Notes under the pieces: generated by a model
The model's database searches: none
Told to the model about the DNA's origin: nothing
The model's input: only the letters and a program-made list of their open reading frames with translations
Made by a program: the position numbers and the translations under genes
Shown: one piece after another, positions 1 to 6,141 of the stretch
Position numbering within the stretch: position 1 is the stretch's first letter
Layout of the letters: the number at the start of each line of letters is the position of its first letter
From: Nocardia donostiensis
Lineage (GTDB): Bacteria; Actinomycetota; Actinomycetes; Mycobacteriales; Mycobacteriaceae
Direction of reading: 5' to 3'
Length of the DNA stretch: 64,000 bases
NCBI RefSeq assembly: GCF_002081715.1
Contig: NZ_MUKP01000021.1
Span: 1-64,000 of the forward strand

Positions 1-428
1 AAGTAGCCACCGGCGCCTGCGCCGACCGGCATGGTGAACGGCACCGGAATCGACAGAGCCCACATGGCATTCGATTCCGACTGTTTCTCCCACGCGATGG
101 CGAGCACCTTCTCGTGCACACCGCCCTGCACCATGCTGGTGGCCACACAGGCGGTCGAACCGCCCACCGACCCCGCGGTGTGCACCCGCAGCAGCGGTTT
201 TCCTGGGGCGCCGAGTGCGTCGGCCAGGTACAGCTCGGGCATCATCATGCCCTCGAACATGTCCGGGGCTTTACCGATGACGATGGCGTCGATATCCGCC
301 ATGGTCAGTTCGGCGTCGGCGAGCGCCCGATCGATGGCTTCGCGGCACATACCGGCCATCGAAACATCGGTGCGTTTCGCTACGTGATGGGTTTGTCCGG
401 TGCCCAGCACCGCGGCGGGGAAACTCAT
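1..428 (-). CDS. ltp3: Thiolase / lipid-transfer protein, Ltp3-like (N-terminal part only)
   Basis: The first 142 residues of a thiolase-fold protein are visible; the rest lies beyond position 1. The start MSFPAAVLGTGQTHH, the following 'DVSMAGMCREAIDRAL' helix and the 'IDAIVIGKAPD' strand are typical of the N-terminal half of SCP2-type thiolases. The ATG overlaps the TGA of the upstream ltp4 gene (ATGA), so the two are translationally coupled and probably form one complex, as steroid-degrading thiolases often work with a partner and a DUF35 protein. In M. tuberculosis the matching neighbours are Rv3523, Rv3522 and Rv3521, recalled as members of the KstR regulon. The exact substrate is not shown by the sequence. 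Confidence 0.85.
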   Translation of the reverse strand, partial: MSFPAAVLGTGQTHHVAKRTDVSMAGMCREAIDRALADAELTMADIDAIVIGKAPDMFEGMMMPELYLADALGAPGKPLLRVHTAGSVGGSTACVATSMVQGGVHEKVLAIAWEKQSESNAMWALSIPVPFTMPVGAGAGGY

Positions 429-1492
429 CGGCCGGCCTCCGAATTCAAAACGGTCACAAGGTTCTGCTGCAATGCCGGGCCGCTGGTGGCATGGGCCAGG
501 GTGCGGCCTGCGGTACCCGCCATGATGGGCAGCGCGGCATAGCCGATGCGCTCCAGCCCGGTGGCGAACATGGGGTTGCCTGCCAGCGCGCCGCCGGACG
601 GGTTGACCGAGGTCTCCGGTTTCAACCCGAGCGCTTCGGTGAGGATGAGCTGCTGGTGGCTGAACGGCGCATGCACTTCGGCGATATCGATACCGCTGGT
701 ATCGCCGCCGGTCACCGCCTGTCCTGCGGCCGCAGCCGAGGGGGATGCGGTCAGGTCGCGGGCGCCGAGGACGCTGGAATCGATGCGGTGCGCCATCCCT
801 GTGATCCAGGCGGGACGTTCGCACAGTTCGCGGGCGCGGTCACCGACGGCAAGCACGATCGCCGCCGCACCGTCGGTGATGGGTGCGCAGTCGTGTTCCC
901 GGAGCGGATCGGCGACGTACGGTGTGGCCAGCAGGTCGTCGACCGATTTCCCGTCGATGGTGTGTGCGGCCGAGACCGCGGCCATATCGCGTTCGGTCCA
1001 GCGGCCTGCGTCCAGTCCGGCGCGGGCCTGCAGGCCCGCGATCGACAGCGAATCCGGCCACAGGGGAGTGACCAGATAGGGGTCGAGCTGGGTGGACAGC
1101 ACCTGGCGCAGCGTGCTGGCGGAGGATTTTCCGAAGCCGTACACGAGGGCGGTTTTCGCCTGCCCGGAGCGCAGTTTCACCCACGCTTCGTACAGGGCCC
1201 AGGCGGCGTCCATCTCCACATGGGATTCGTTGATCGGCGGTACGGCGCCGATCGAATCGATCGCGGAGATGAACGAAAAGGATCGTCCGGCCAAGTAATC
1301 GGAAGAACCCGAGCACCAGAAGTCGATATCGGACTTGCTGATGCCGAGCTGGTCGTAGAGCTGCTGGAAGCAGGGCACCAGCATTTCCACGCCGTTGGTG
1401 GTGCCGTAGGTCTCCGGCACATGCGGTGCGTGCGCGAAGCCGACGACGGCGATCTCGGTGGCGTTATCGATGGAACGCTCGGTGATGGTCAC
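425..1492 (-). CDS. ltp4: Thiolase / lipid-transfer protein, Ltp4-like
   Basis: A 355-residue thiolase-superfamily protein, the usual length for Ltp4. It reads through the 'LVYGFGKSS' region in the middle and ends with the conserved 'NPSGGALAGNP' and histidine-containing 'EVHAPFSHQQ' segments of the C-terminal thiolase domain. I chose GTG 1492: it lies 14 bp after the DUF35 stop and has a GAGAGGG-like ribosome binding site, whereas an ATG at 1540 would overlap the upstream gene by 35 bp. Together with ltp3 and the DUF35 gene it forms a three-gene minus-strand operon under the divergent KstR-type operator at 2529-2542. A role in sterol side-chain or ring thiolysis is inferred from synteny. Several thiolase-like Ltp proteins act as aldolases, so thiolysis itself is not certain. 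Confidence 0.85.
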   Translation of the reverse strand: MTITERSIDNATEIAVVGFAHAPHVPETYGTTNGVEMLVPCFQQLYDQLGISKSDIDFWCSGSSDYLAGRSFSFISAIDSIGAVPPINESHVEMDAAWALYEAWVKLRSGQAKTALVYGFGKSSASTLRQVLSTQLDPYLVTPLWPDSLSIAGLQARAGLDAGRWTERDMAAVSAAHTIDGKSVDDLLATPYVADPLREHDCAPITDGAAAIVLAVGDRARELCERPAWITGMAHRIDSSVLGARDLTASPSAAAAGQAVTGGDTSGIDIAEVHAPFSHQQLILTEALGLKPETSVNPSGGALAGNPMFATGLERIGYAALPIMAGTAGRTLAHATSGPALQQNLVTVLNSEAGR

Positions 1493-1505
1493 GCGGGGAG
1501 CCCTC

Positions 1506-2519
1506 TCACAGGTGATGCTTGTAGGTGTCGTAGTCGGCATCCGGCTCGCCGGTCGGCGCGAAGTGGTCGATATTGGCCATGGTGTAGTCCCACTCCTCGC
1601 TGGGCTTCCACACCGCCTTGACCCGCATACCCATCCGCACCTCGCTGGCCTCGCAGCCGAGCACCAGATGCAGGAAGGGGATGTCGGCGCCGTCGAGGAG
1701 GATGTAGGCCGCCACGTACGGGGGTTTGAGCCGCTGGCCCATGAACGGCACGTTCACGATGCAGAAGGTGGTGACGATGCCGGTATCGGGCAGTTCCACC
1801 ATGTCTTTGGTGGGGCGCCCGTCGACCGGGTCGGCGCCGCGCGGGGGGAAGTACACCTTGCTGTCGGCGTCGGCGCGACCACCGATGAGCTTGCCTTCCT
1901 TCAGGCCGCGCAGGAACGCGGTCTCCTCGGGCGAGGCGGTGTGCTTGTAGTCCATCTGGATCGGGGTGGTGATCATCGTGACCGGTTCGGCATCCGATTC
2001 CGGGGCGTTCGGCGCGGTCGACTGCTCACCGGGCTCGAAGCAGACGATGTCGTGGATGCTGCCGGTGGTCTCGGTGGCCCAGCGGGCGGCCACGCGCATA
2101 CCGGTGCTCATCTCGTCCGGGCTCTGCACATCCACCGCATGCAGTAGGGCGGTATCCGCGCCGTCGAGTTGGATGAGGGCATAGGCGAACGGCCGGTCGA
2201 ACGGCTGGCCCGGCAGCGGGTCGCGCACCCAACTCCAGGATTTGACGGTGCCGATGTCGGCGACTTGCACGAACTCCGACAGCGGTGCGGCGGTCACCGG
2301 GTCGTATTCGGCCGGTGGCACCAGCACCCGATTATCGGAGCCACGGATGCCGAAGACGCGGCGATCGCGGAGCCCGGTCAGAAACTTGCCGATGATGGGT
2401 CCCACTGAGCGGGTGTAGTCGAAGCCCATTCGCAAGGGCGCGCTGAGTACGTCGCTCGGTTTCAGTCCGGGCGGGCGTTCCTGCGTGATTGCCGTGGGTG
2501 CAGTATTCCCAAGAGTCAC
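1506..2519 (-). CDS. DUF35 / OB-fold protein with two OB domains (thiolase partner, Rv3521-like)
   Basis: A 337-residue protein that looks like two tandem DUF35 OB folds: one at about residues 60-165 ('FVQVADIGTVKSWSWVRDP', 'YALIQLDGADTALLHAVD') and one at about 210-320 ('MVELPDTGIVTTFCIVNVP', 'YILLDGADIPFLHLVLG'). The two halves share the pattern 'aYalIqLDGADtallH'. Clear zinc-ribbon cysteines are not obvious. DUF35 proteins bind thiolase-family partners and steroid CoA esters, and in KstR-regulated loci they are stoichiometric partners of Ltp enzymes. The gene starts with GTG 2519, is first in the operon with ltp4 and ltp3, and faces the F420-type oxidoreductase gene across a 60-bp promoter region carrying a KstR-like site. 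Confidence 0.8.
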   Translation of the reverse strand: MTLGNTAPTAITQERPPGLKPSDVLSAPLRMGFDYTRSVGPIIGKFLTGLRDRRVFGIRGSDNRVLVPPAEYDPVTAAPLSEFVQVADIGTVKSWSWVRDPLPGQPFDRPFAYALIQLDGADTALLHAVDVQSPDEMSTGMRVAARWATETTGSIHDIVCFEPGEQSTAPNAPESDAEPVTMITTPIQMDYKHTASPEETAFLRGLKEGKLIGGRADADSKVYFPPRGADPVDGRPTKDMVELPDTGIVTTFCIVNVPFMGQRLKPPYVAAYILLDGADIPFLHLVLGCEASEVRMGMRVKAVWKPSEEWDYTMANIDHFAPTGEPDADYDTYKHHL

Positions 2520-2528
2520 GATATCGAG

Positions 2529-2542
2529 TAGAACAGGTTCTT
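2529..2542. promoter_or_regulatory. KstR-type operator between the DUF35-ltp operon and the LLM oxidoreductase
   Basis: TAGAACAGGTTCTT matches the KstR consensus TnnAACnnGTTnnA at all but the last base. It sits in the 60-bp divergent promoter region, so it could control both directions. KstR is the TetR-family repressor of cholesterol catabolism, released by 3-oxo-steroid-CoA ligands. Binding here is inferred from the motif and the neighbouring genes. Confidence 0.7.
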
Positions 2543-2579
2543 ATTCTGCTGGCAAGCAGTAGATCGAAAGGGGTCGGAT

Positions 2580-3617
2580 ATGCGTTTCGGACTGCAGCTC
2601 GGATACTGGGGCGCCACACCGCCTACGAACGCGGGCGAATTGGTGGTGGCGGCCGAGGCGGCCGGATTCGACGCGGTGTTCGCGGCCGAATCGTGGGGTT
2701 CGGATGCTTTCGGGCCGCTCACCTGGTGGGGTTCATCGACCGAGCGGGTACGCCTCGGCACCTCGGTAGTGCAGATGTCGGCACGCACCCCCGCCGCCAC
2801 CGCCATGCACGCCCTGACGCTCGACCATCTGAGCGGCGGGCGAGCCATACTCGGGCTCGGCGTCTCCGGCCCGCAAGTGGTGGAAGGCTGGTATGGGCAG
2901 CCGTTCGCCAAACCGTTGCAGCGCACCCGCGAATACGTCGATATCGTCCGCAAGGTACTGGCACGCGAAGCCCCGGTGACCAATGATGGACCGCACTACC
3001 CGCTGCCCTACACCGGCCCGGGCGCCACCGGTCTCGGGAAACCGCTGAAACCGATCGTCCATCCGCTACGCGCTGACCTGCCCATTTGGCTGGGTGCGGA
3101 AGGGCCCAAGAATGTCGCGTTGACCGCCGAGATCGCCGACGGCTGGCTGGCCATCTATTACGCGCCGCGCCTGGCCGGAATGTACGACGAATGGCTCGAC
3201 GAGGGGTTTGCTCGCCCGGGTGCCCGGCGCTCGCGTAAGGATTTCGAGATCGCCGCCAGCGCCCAGGTGATCGTCACCGACGACCCCGCCGCCGAGATCG
3301 AACGGATGCGCTGGGTGATGTCGCTCTACATCGGCGGGATGGGCGCGCCGGAACTGAACTTCCACGCCCAGGTGTACCGCCGGATGGGCTACGAGCGGGA
3401 AGTCGAAGAGATCGGCACGCTGTTCCAGGCCGGGAAAAAGGCCGAGGCCGCGGCGGTTGTGCCGGACGAGATGATCCTCGACACCACGATCATCGGCGAC
3501 GAAGACCACGTGCGTAAGCAGATCGGCGTCTGGGAGGCGGCCGGGGTGACCATGATGTTGGTGTCGGTCGCCGACCTCGATCAGTTGCGCCGGCTGGCAC
3601 CCCTCATCACGACATAG
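2580..3617 (+). CDS. LLM-class F420-dependent oxidoreductase (Rv3520c-like)
   Basis: A 345-residue luciferase-like monooxygenase-fold protein. It starts MRFGLQLGYWGATPPTNAGE, followed by 'LVVAAEAAGFDAVFAAESWG', 'VRLGTSVVQMSARTPAATAM' and 'TLDHLSGGRAILGLGVSGPQ'. These are the barrel strands and phosphate-binding segments of the F420-using LLM family. The ATG has a good ribosome binding site (AAAGGGG). It is divergent from the DUF35-ltp operon and shares its KstR-type operator, so it probably acts on a steroid intermediate; the substrate is unknown. The last 16 codons or so and 24 bases of downstream DNA are duplicated at 5796-5866. Confidence 0.85.
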   Translation: MRFGLQLGYWGATPPTNAGELVVAAEAAGFDAVFAAESWGSDAFGPLTWWGSSTERVRLGTSVVQMSARTPAATAMHALTLDHLSGGRAILGLGVSGPQVVEGWYGQPFAKPLQRTREYVDIVRKVLAREAPVTNDGPHYPLPYTGPGATGLGKPLKPIVHPLRADLPIWLGAEGPKNVALTAEIADGWLAIYYAPRLAGMYDEWLDEGFARPGARRSRKDFEIAASAQVIVTDDPAAEIERMRWVMSLYIGGMGAPELNFHAQVYRRMGYEREVEEIGTLFQAGKKAEAAAVVPDEMILDTTIIGDEDHVRKQIGVWEAAGVTMMLVSVADLDQLRRLAPLITT

Positions 3618-3641
3618 AACTTGTTATAGATCTGAGTTCTC
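3571..3641 (+). repeat. 71-bp direct repeat, left copy (3' end of the LLM gene)
   Basis: This segment (the final codons of the oxidoreductase gene, its TAG stop and 24 bases beyond) reappears at 5796-5866 without gaps and, by eye, with about nine mismatches. The pair brackets the MarR-RidA-OYE cassette. The repeat carries a perfect KstR consensus (3615-3628). A duplicated gene end flanking an inserted block suggests a past insertion or unequal recombination event. Confidence 0.85.
3615..3628. promoter_or_regulatory. Perfect KstR consensus palindrome after the LLM stop codon
   Basis: TAGAACTTGTTATA fits TnnAACnnGTTnnA at every fixed base; its first three bases are the stop codon of the LLM gene. 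It now lies between two convergent genes (LLM plus, MarR minus), so it has no obvious target promoter. Before the cassette arrived it probably controlled the next gene downstream. Confidence 0.55.
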
Positions 3642-3727
3642 GGTTGGGTCTGCGGGTTTATCCGGGCATTGCCTAGCTGCTGTTGCGTTCGCAGCGGCGA
3701 ATCAGTGGCTTGCTGCCCTGATGTCGA

Positions 3728-4135
3728 TCAGGCGCGGAGCTTGGCGACGAGTTCGCCTACCCGGGCATCCGCGGACGCCTCGTCCAGGGCCTTGGTCAGG
3801 ACTTCCTGGTAGGTCGGTTCGGCCCTCTGCTGGAGGGCGCGCCCCTCCTCGGATATCACGAGGTACACGCCCCTGCGATCCTTAGGGCACAGGTCACGAT
3901 GGGTGAGGCCCGCCGATTCCAGGCGGGCGGCCAGTCGGCTGACCGAGCTCTGGTTGAGGCCGATCAGCTCGGTCAACTCCTGCATACGCAACTCGCCGTC
4001 CTCGGCGCGCGCGAGCCGGCACAGGGCCTGATACTCCGACAACCCGATGCTGTGACGCCGCTGCATCTCCTTGGCCAGCCGTTGGGTCACCATGCCGTGC
4101 AGCGTCACTACCTGATCCCAGATCGTCGCGTCCAT
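3728..4135 (-). CDS. MarR-family transcriptional regulator
   Basis: A 135-residue winged-helix protein: MDATIWDQVVTLHGMVTQRL, then 'LSEYQALCRLARAEDGELRM', the recognition region 'LNQSSVSRLAARLESAGLTH' and the wing 'RDLCPKDRRGVYLVISEEG'. I chose ATG 4135 because it is preceded by AAGGCGG; an ATG at 4159 is also possible. It is divergent from ridA and the Old Yellow Enzyme gene, the usual arrangement for a MarR repressor controlling an electrophile- or stress-responsive reductase. The inducer is unknown. There is a cysteine in the wing (RDLCPKD), a place where some MarR/OhrR-like sensors react with electrophiles, but this is only suggestive. Confidence 0.85.
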   Translation of the reverse strand: MDATIWDQVVTLHGMVTQRLAKEMQRRHSIGLSEYQALCRLARAEDGELRMQELTELIGLNQSSVSRLAARLESAGLTHRDLCPKDRRGVYLVISEEGRALQQRAEPTYQEVLTKALDEASADARVGELVAKLRA

Positions 4136-4152
4136 GATTCCGCCTTCCCGTG

Positions 4153-4198
4153 TTGACATCAGATTACATGCAGTGTCATTATTTGTATGCACATGCAA
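4153..4198 (+). promoter_or_regulatory. ridA-OYE promoter with adjoining MarR-type operator
   Basis: A perfect TTGACA (4153-4158) is followed 18 bp later by CATTAT (4177-4182). Directly after this comes TTGTATGCACATGCAA (4183-4198), an imperfect palindrome with TTG/CAA ends like many MarR operators. A repressor bound there would block transcription initiation toward ridA. The motif assignments are by eye. Confidence 0.5.
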
Positions 4199-4218
4199 GT
4201 ACTGAAAGGAAGTTCGCC

Positions 4219-4617
4219 ATGGACGCGCAGCGCGCAGAGAAGATCGCCACCACACCCGACTGGTACCAGCCGTACAAGATCTCACAGGCCATCAAGGCGA
4301 ACGGCCTGATCCACGTGTCCGGACAGGCAGGCATCGACGAGCAGGGGCGCACGGTCTCCGACGACTTCCTGACACAGGGACGTCAAGCGTTCGCCAACAT
4401 CGAACAGGTGCTGGCGCAGGCAGGCGCCGACCTGAACGACGTGGTGAAAGTCGGCATCTTCGTCACCGACATGGCCGCCAACCTCGACAAGGTCATCGCG
4501 CTCCGCGGGGAGTTCCTCAGCGAGCCCTACCCCGCCGACACCTTGCTCGAGGTGTCCTCGCTCGCCCAGCCCGACTGGCAGATCGAAGTAGAAGCCACCG
4601 CCCTCGCCCGCCACTGA
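4219..4617 (+). CDS. RidA-family protein (YjgF/YER057c/UK114)
   Basis: A 132-residue protein of RidA length and layout: 'GLIHVSGQAGIDEQG' near the N-terminus, 'QGRQAFANIEQVLAQAGADL' in the middle helix and 'EVSSLAQPDWQIEVEATALA' at the end. RidA proteins deaminate reactive enamines and imines. The C-terminal arginine that canonical RidA uses (in the R-P-C motif) is not seen: the segment reads SLAQPDWQIE, so this is more likely a Rid4-7-type member. ATG 4219 has a clear AAAGGAAG site. The gene is 31 bp upstream of the Old Yellow Enzyme gene and should be co-transcribed with it. Confidence 0.85.
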   Translation: MDAQRAEKIATTPDWYQPYKISQAIKANGLIHVSGQAGIDEQGRTVSDDFLTQGRQAFANIEQVLAQAGADLNDVVKVGIFVTDMAANLDKVIALRGEFLSEPYPADTLLEVSSLAQPDWQIEVEATALARH

Positions 4618-4648
4618 CTCCCCGGTCCACACCCCTGAAGGAAAAACA

Positions 4649-5737
4649 ATGTCCGACAGCCCTTTGCTGCGTCCCTACCGGCGCGGCGCGCTCGACCTGC
4701 CGAACCGCATCGCGATGGCCCCTATGACCAGGGGGCGCGCGGACGACTCCACCGGCGTCCCGAATCCGCTTACCAAGGACTACTACGCACAGCGCGCAAG
4801 CGCTGGATTGATCGTCACCGAAGGCATCTATCCCAACGTCCTCGGCAAGGGCGGGCCCGGTATCCCCGGCCTGGTCGATGACGCGCAGGTCGCAGGCTGG
4901 CGCGAGGTGACCGATGCGGTGCACGCAGCGGGTGGTCGCATCTTCGCCCAGCTGTGGCACGTCGGCCGGATGACCCACCCGCTGATTCTGCCGGGTGGCG
5001 CGACTCCGCTGGCGCCCTCGCCCGTACGGATCACCGGCTCGCAGATCTTCACCGATCAGGGACCGGTGGATCATGTCACGCCCCGAGCGATGACGACCGC
5101 CGAAGCCGACGCCACGGTCGCGGACTTCGCCGCCGAGGCACGCAACGCCATCGCGGCCGGATTCGACGGAGTGGAGGTCCACGGTGCGAACGGCTACCTG
5201 ATCCAGCAGTTTTTGGCGGAGAACACCAACCGGCGGACCGACCGCTACGGCGGCTCACGCAACGGCCGGCTCCAACTGGCCGTCGACATAGTGACAGCCG
5301 TCGCGGCCGAAATCGGGGCCGAACGGGTCGGCCTGCGCATCTCACCGGACAACCCGGAAAACGAGATCGACGAGCAGGATCCGCAAGGCACCTACCGTGC
5401 CCTCGTGGACACCCTCGACCCGCTCGGCCTCGCCTACCTCCATGTGATCGAACGCGGCAAGTACGCCGCCCTTGCCGACCTGCGCCCGCGGTGGTCGAGC
5501 ACGCTCATCGCGAACTTCAACGGCCCAGCCCCCACAACGCAGGAAGCGGGCGAAAAAGTGCTGGACACCGGACTGGCCGACATCTTCTCGTTCGGGCGGC
5601 TCTTCATCGCCAACCCCGACCTGCCCGCCCGGTTCGCCTCCGGCGCCCCGCTCAACGAGCATGCCCGCGCCCTGGTCTACGGCGGCGGCGCCGAAGGTTA
5701 CACCGACTATCCCACGCTGCAGACCGCACGGGTATGA
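4649..5737 (+). CDS. Old Yellow Enzyme-family alkene reductase (NemA/XenB-like)
   Basis: A 362-residue FMN-dependent ene-reductase. Family hallmarks are visible in order: 'LPNRIAMAPMTRGRAD', 'GLIVTEGIYPN', 'QLWHVGRMTHP', the substrate-anion-binding pair H-G-A-N ('GVEVHGANGYLIQQFL'), 'NRRTDRYGGSRNGR' and the C-terminal phosphate-binding 'DIFSFGRLFIANPDLP'. It reduces activated C=C bonds (enones, maleimides, nitro-compounds) with NAD(P)H. With ridA and the divergent MarR gene it makes a self-contained stress/detoxification cassette flanked by 71-bp direct repeats. An added role in steroid enone reduction is conceivable but not supported by the sequence alone. Confidence 0.9.
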   Translation: MSDSPLLRPYRRGALDLPNRIAMAPMTRGRADDSTGVPNPLTKDYYAQRASAGLIVTEGIYPNVLGKGGPGIPGLVDDAQVAGWREVTDAVHAAGGRIFAQLWHVGRMTHPLILPGGATPLAPSPVRITGSQIFTDQGPVDHVTPRAMTTAEADATVADFAAEARNAIAAGFDGVEVHGANGYLIQQFLAENTNRRTDRYGGSRNGRLQLAVDIVTAVAAEIGAERVGLRISPDNPENEIDEQDPQGTYRALVDTLDPLGLAYLHVIERGKYAALADLRPRWSSTLIANFNGPAPTTQEAGEKVLDTGLADIFSFGRLFIANPDLPARFASGAPLNEHARALVYGGGAEGYTDYPTLQTARV

Positions 5738-5795
5738 GGCATCGGTCGACCGCCTCGGACCACCTGCGGTAGCGAGGTCGCGGCACACCGAGGTG

Positions 5796-5866
5796 CCGCC
5801 CTCGATCAGTTGCGCCGTCAGGCTCCCCTCATCACGGCATAGAACTTGTTATAAGTTCGAGTTCTC
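5796..5866 (+). repeat. 71-bp direct repeat, right copy
   Basis: A near-copy of 3571-3641: it reads 'ctcgatcagttgcgccg' and then 'cccctcatcacg', so it preserves the last codons of the LLM gene out of context, 59 bp after the Old Yellow Enzyme stop. It also holds a second perfect KstR palindrome (5840-5853). Only this short gene tail is duplicated, not the whole gene. Confidence 0.85.
5840..5853. promoter_or_regulatory. Second copy of the perfect KstR consensus, upstream of thrS
   Basis: TAGAACTTGTTATA again matches TnnAACnnGTTnnA fully. It lies about 290 bp upstream of the thrS start, in a 400-bp stretch without a gene. It may be a relic, or it may place thrS under steroid-responsive control. 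Confidence 0.45.
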
Positions 5867-6005
5867 GATCGCCGCGCACACGCGAAACCCGGCTCACCAA
5901 CCGTCCGGATGGCTGCCGGGTTCACTTCAAAGACGCTATTGCATCCTGCGCCGCCGATGATAGGCAAACTGGCCTGGATTGCTCCAGAGCCGTAACGACC
6001 ACGGC

Positions 6006-6036
6006 AGCACCCCCCGTTGGCAAAACGGGGGGTGCT
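6006..6036 (+). terminator. Strong hairpin in the thrS leader (terminator or attenuator)
   Basis: A perfect 13-bp stem (AGCACCCCCCGTT / AACGGGGGGTGCT) with a GGCAA loop. No T-run follows, as is common for actinobacterial terminators. It ends 105 bp before the thrS start. I looked for a T-box antiterminator (UGGNACC) in 5867-6141 and did not find one. The rest of this gap shows no coding sequence I can support. The hairpin could end transcription from the OYE operon or act as a leader attenuator for thrS. Confidence 0.65.
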
Positions 6037-6141
6037 CAGCAAGCTACCTCGAACAGAGGGGCTGCCTTGGTTACTATCGCCAGCGGTCCTGGGCTGCGTA
6101 GATCATCAGCCCCGTCATGCCATCAATGAAGGAGATAACCC

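Noticed and set aside
1506..1540. Ltp4 starting at ATG 1540
   Set aside because: It would overlap the upstream gene by 35 bp; GTG 1492 has a ribosome binding site and gives the family length.
3571..5866. att sites of an integrated element
   Set aside because: No integrase, excisionase or tRNA target is present and the block is only about 2.2 kb; a direct-repeat insertion of unknown mechanism is the safer statement.
5867..6141. T-box riboswitch for thrS
   Set aside because: No UGGNACC-type antiterminator or specifier loop was found, only the 13-bp hairpin and an ordinary ribosome binding site.
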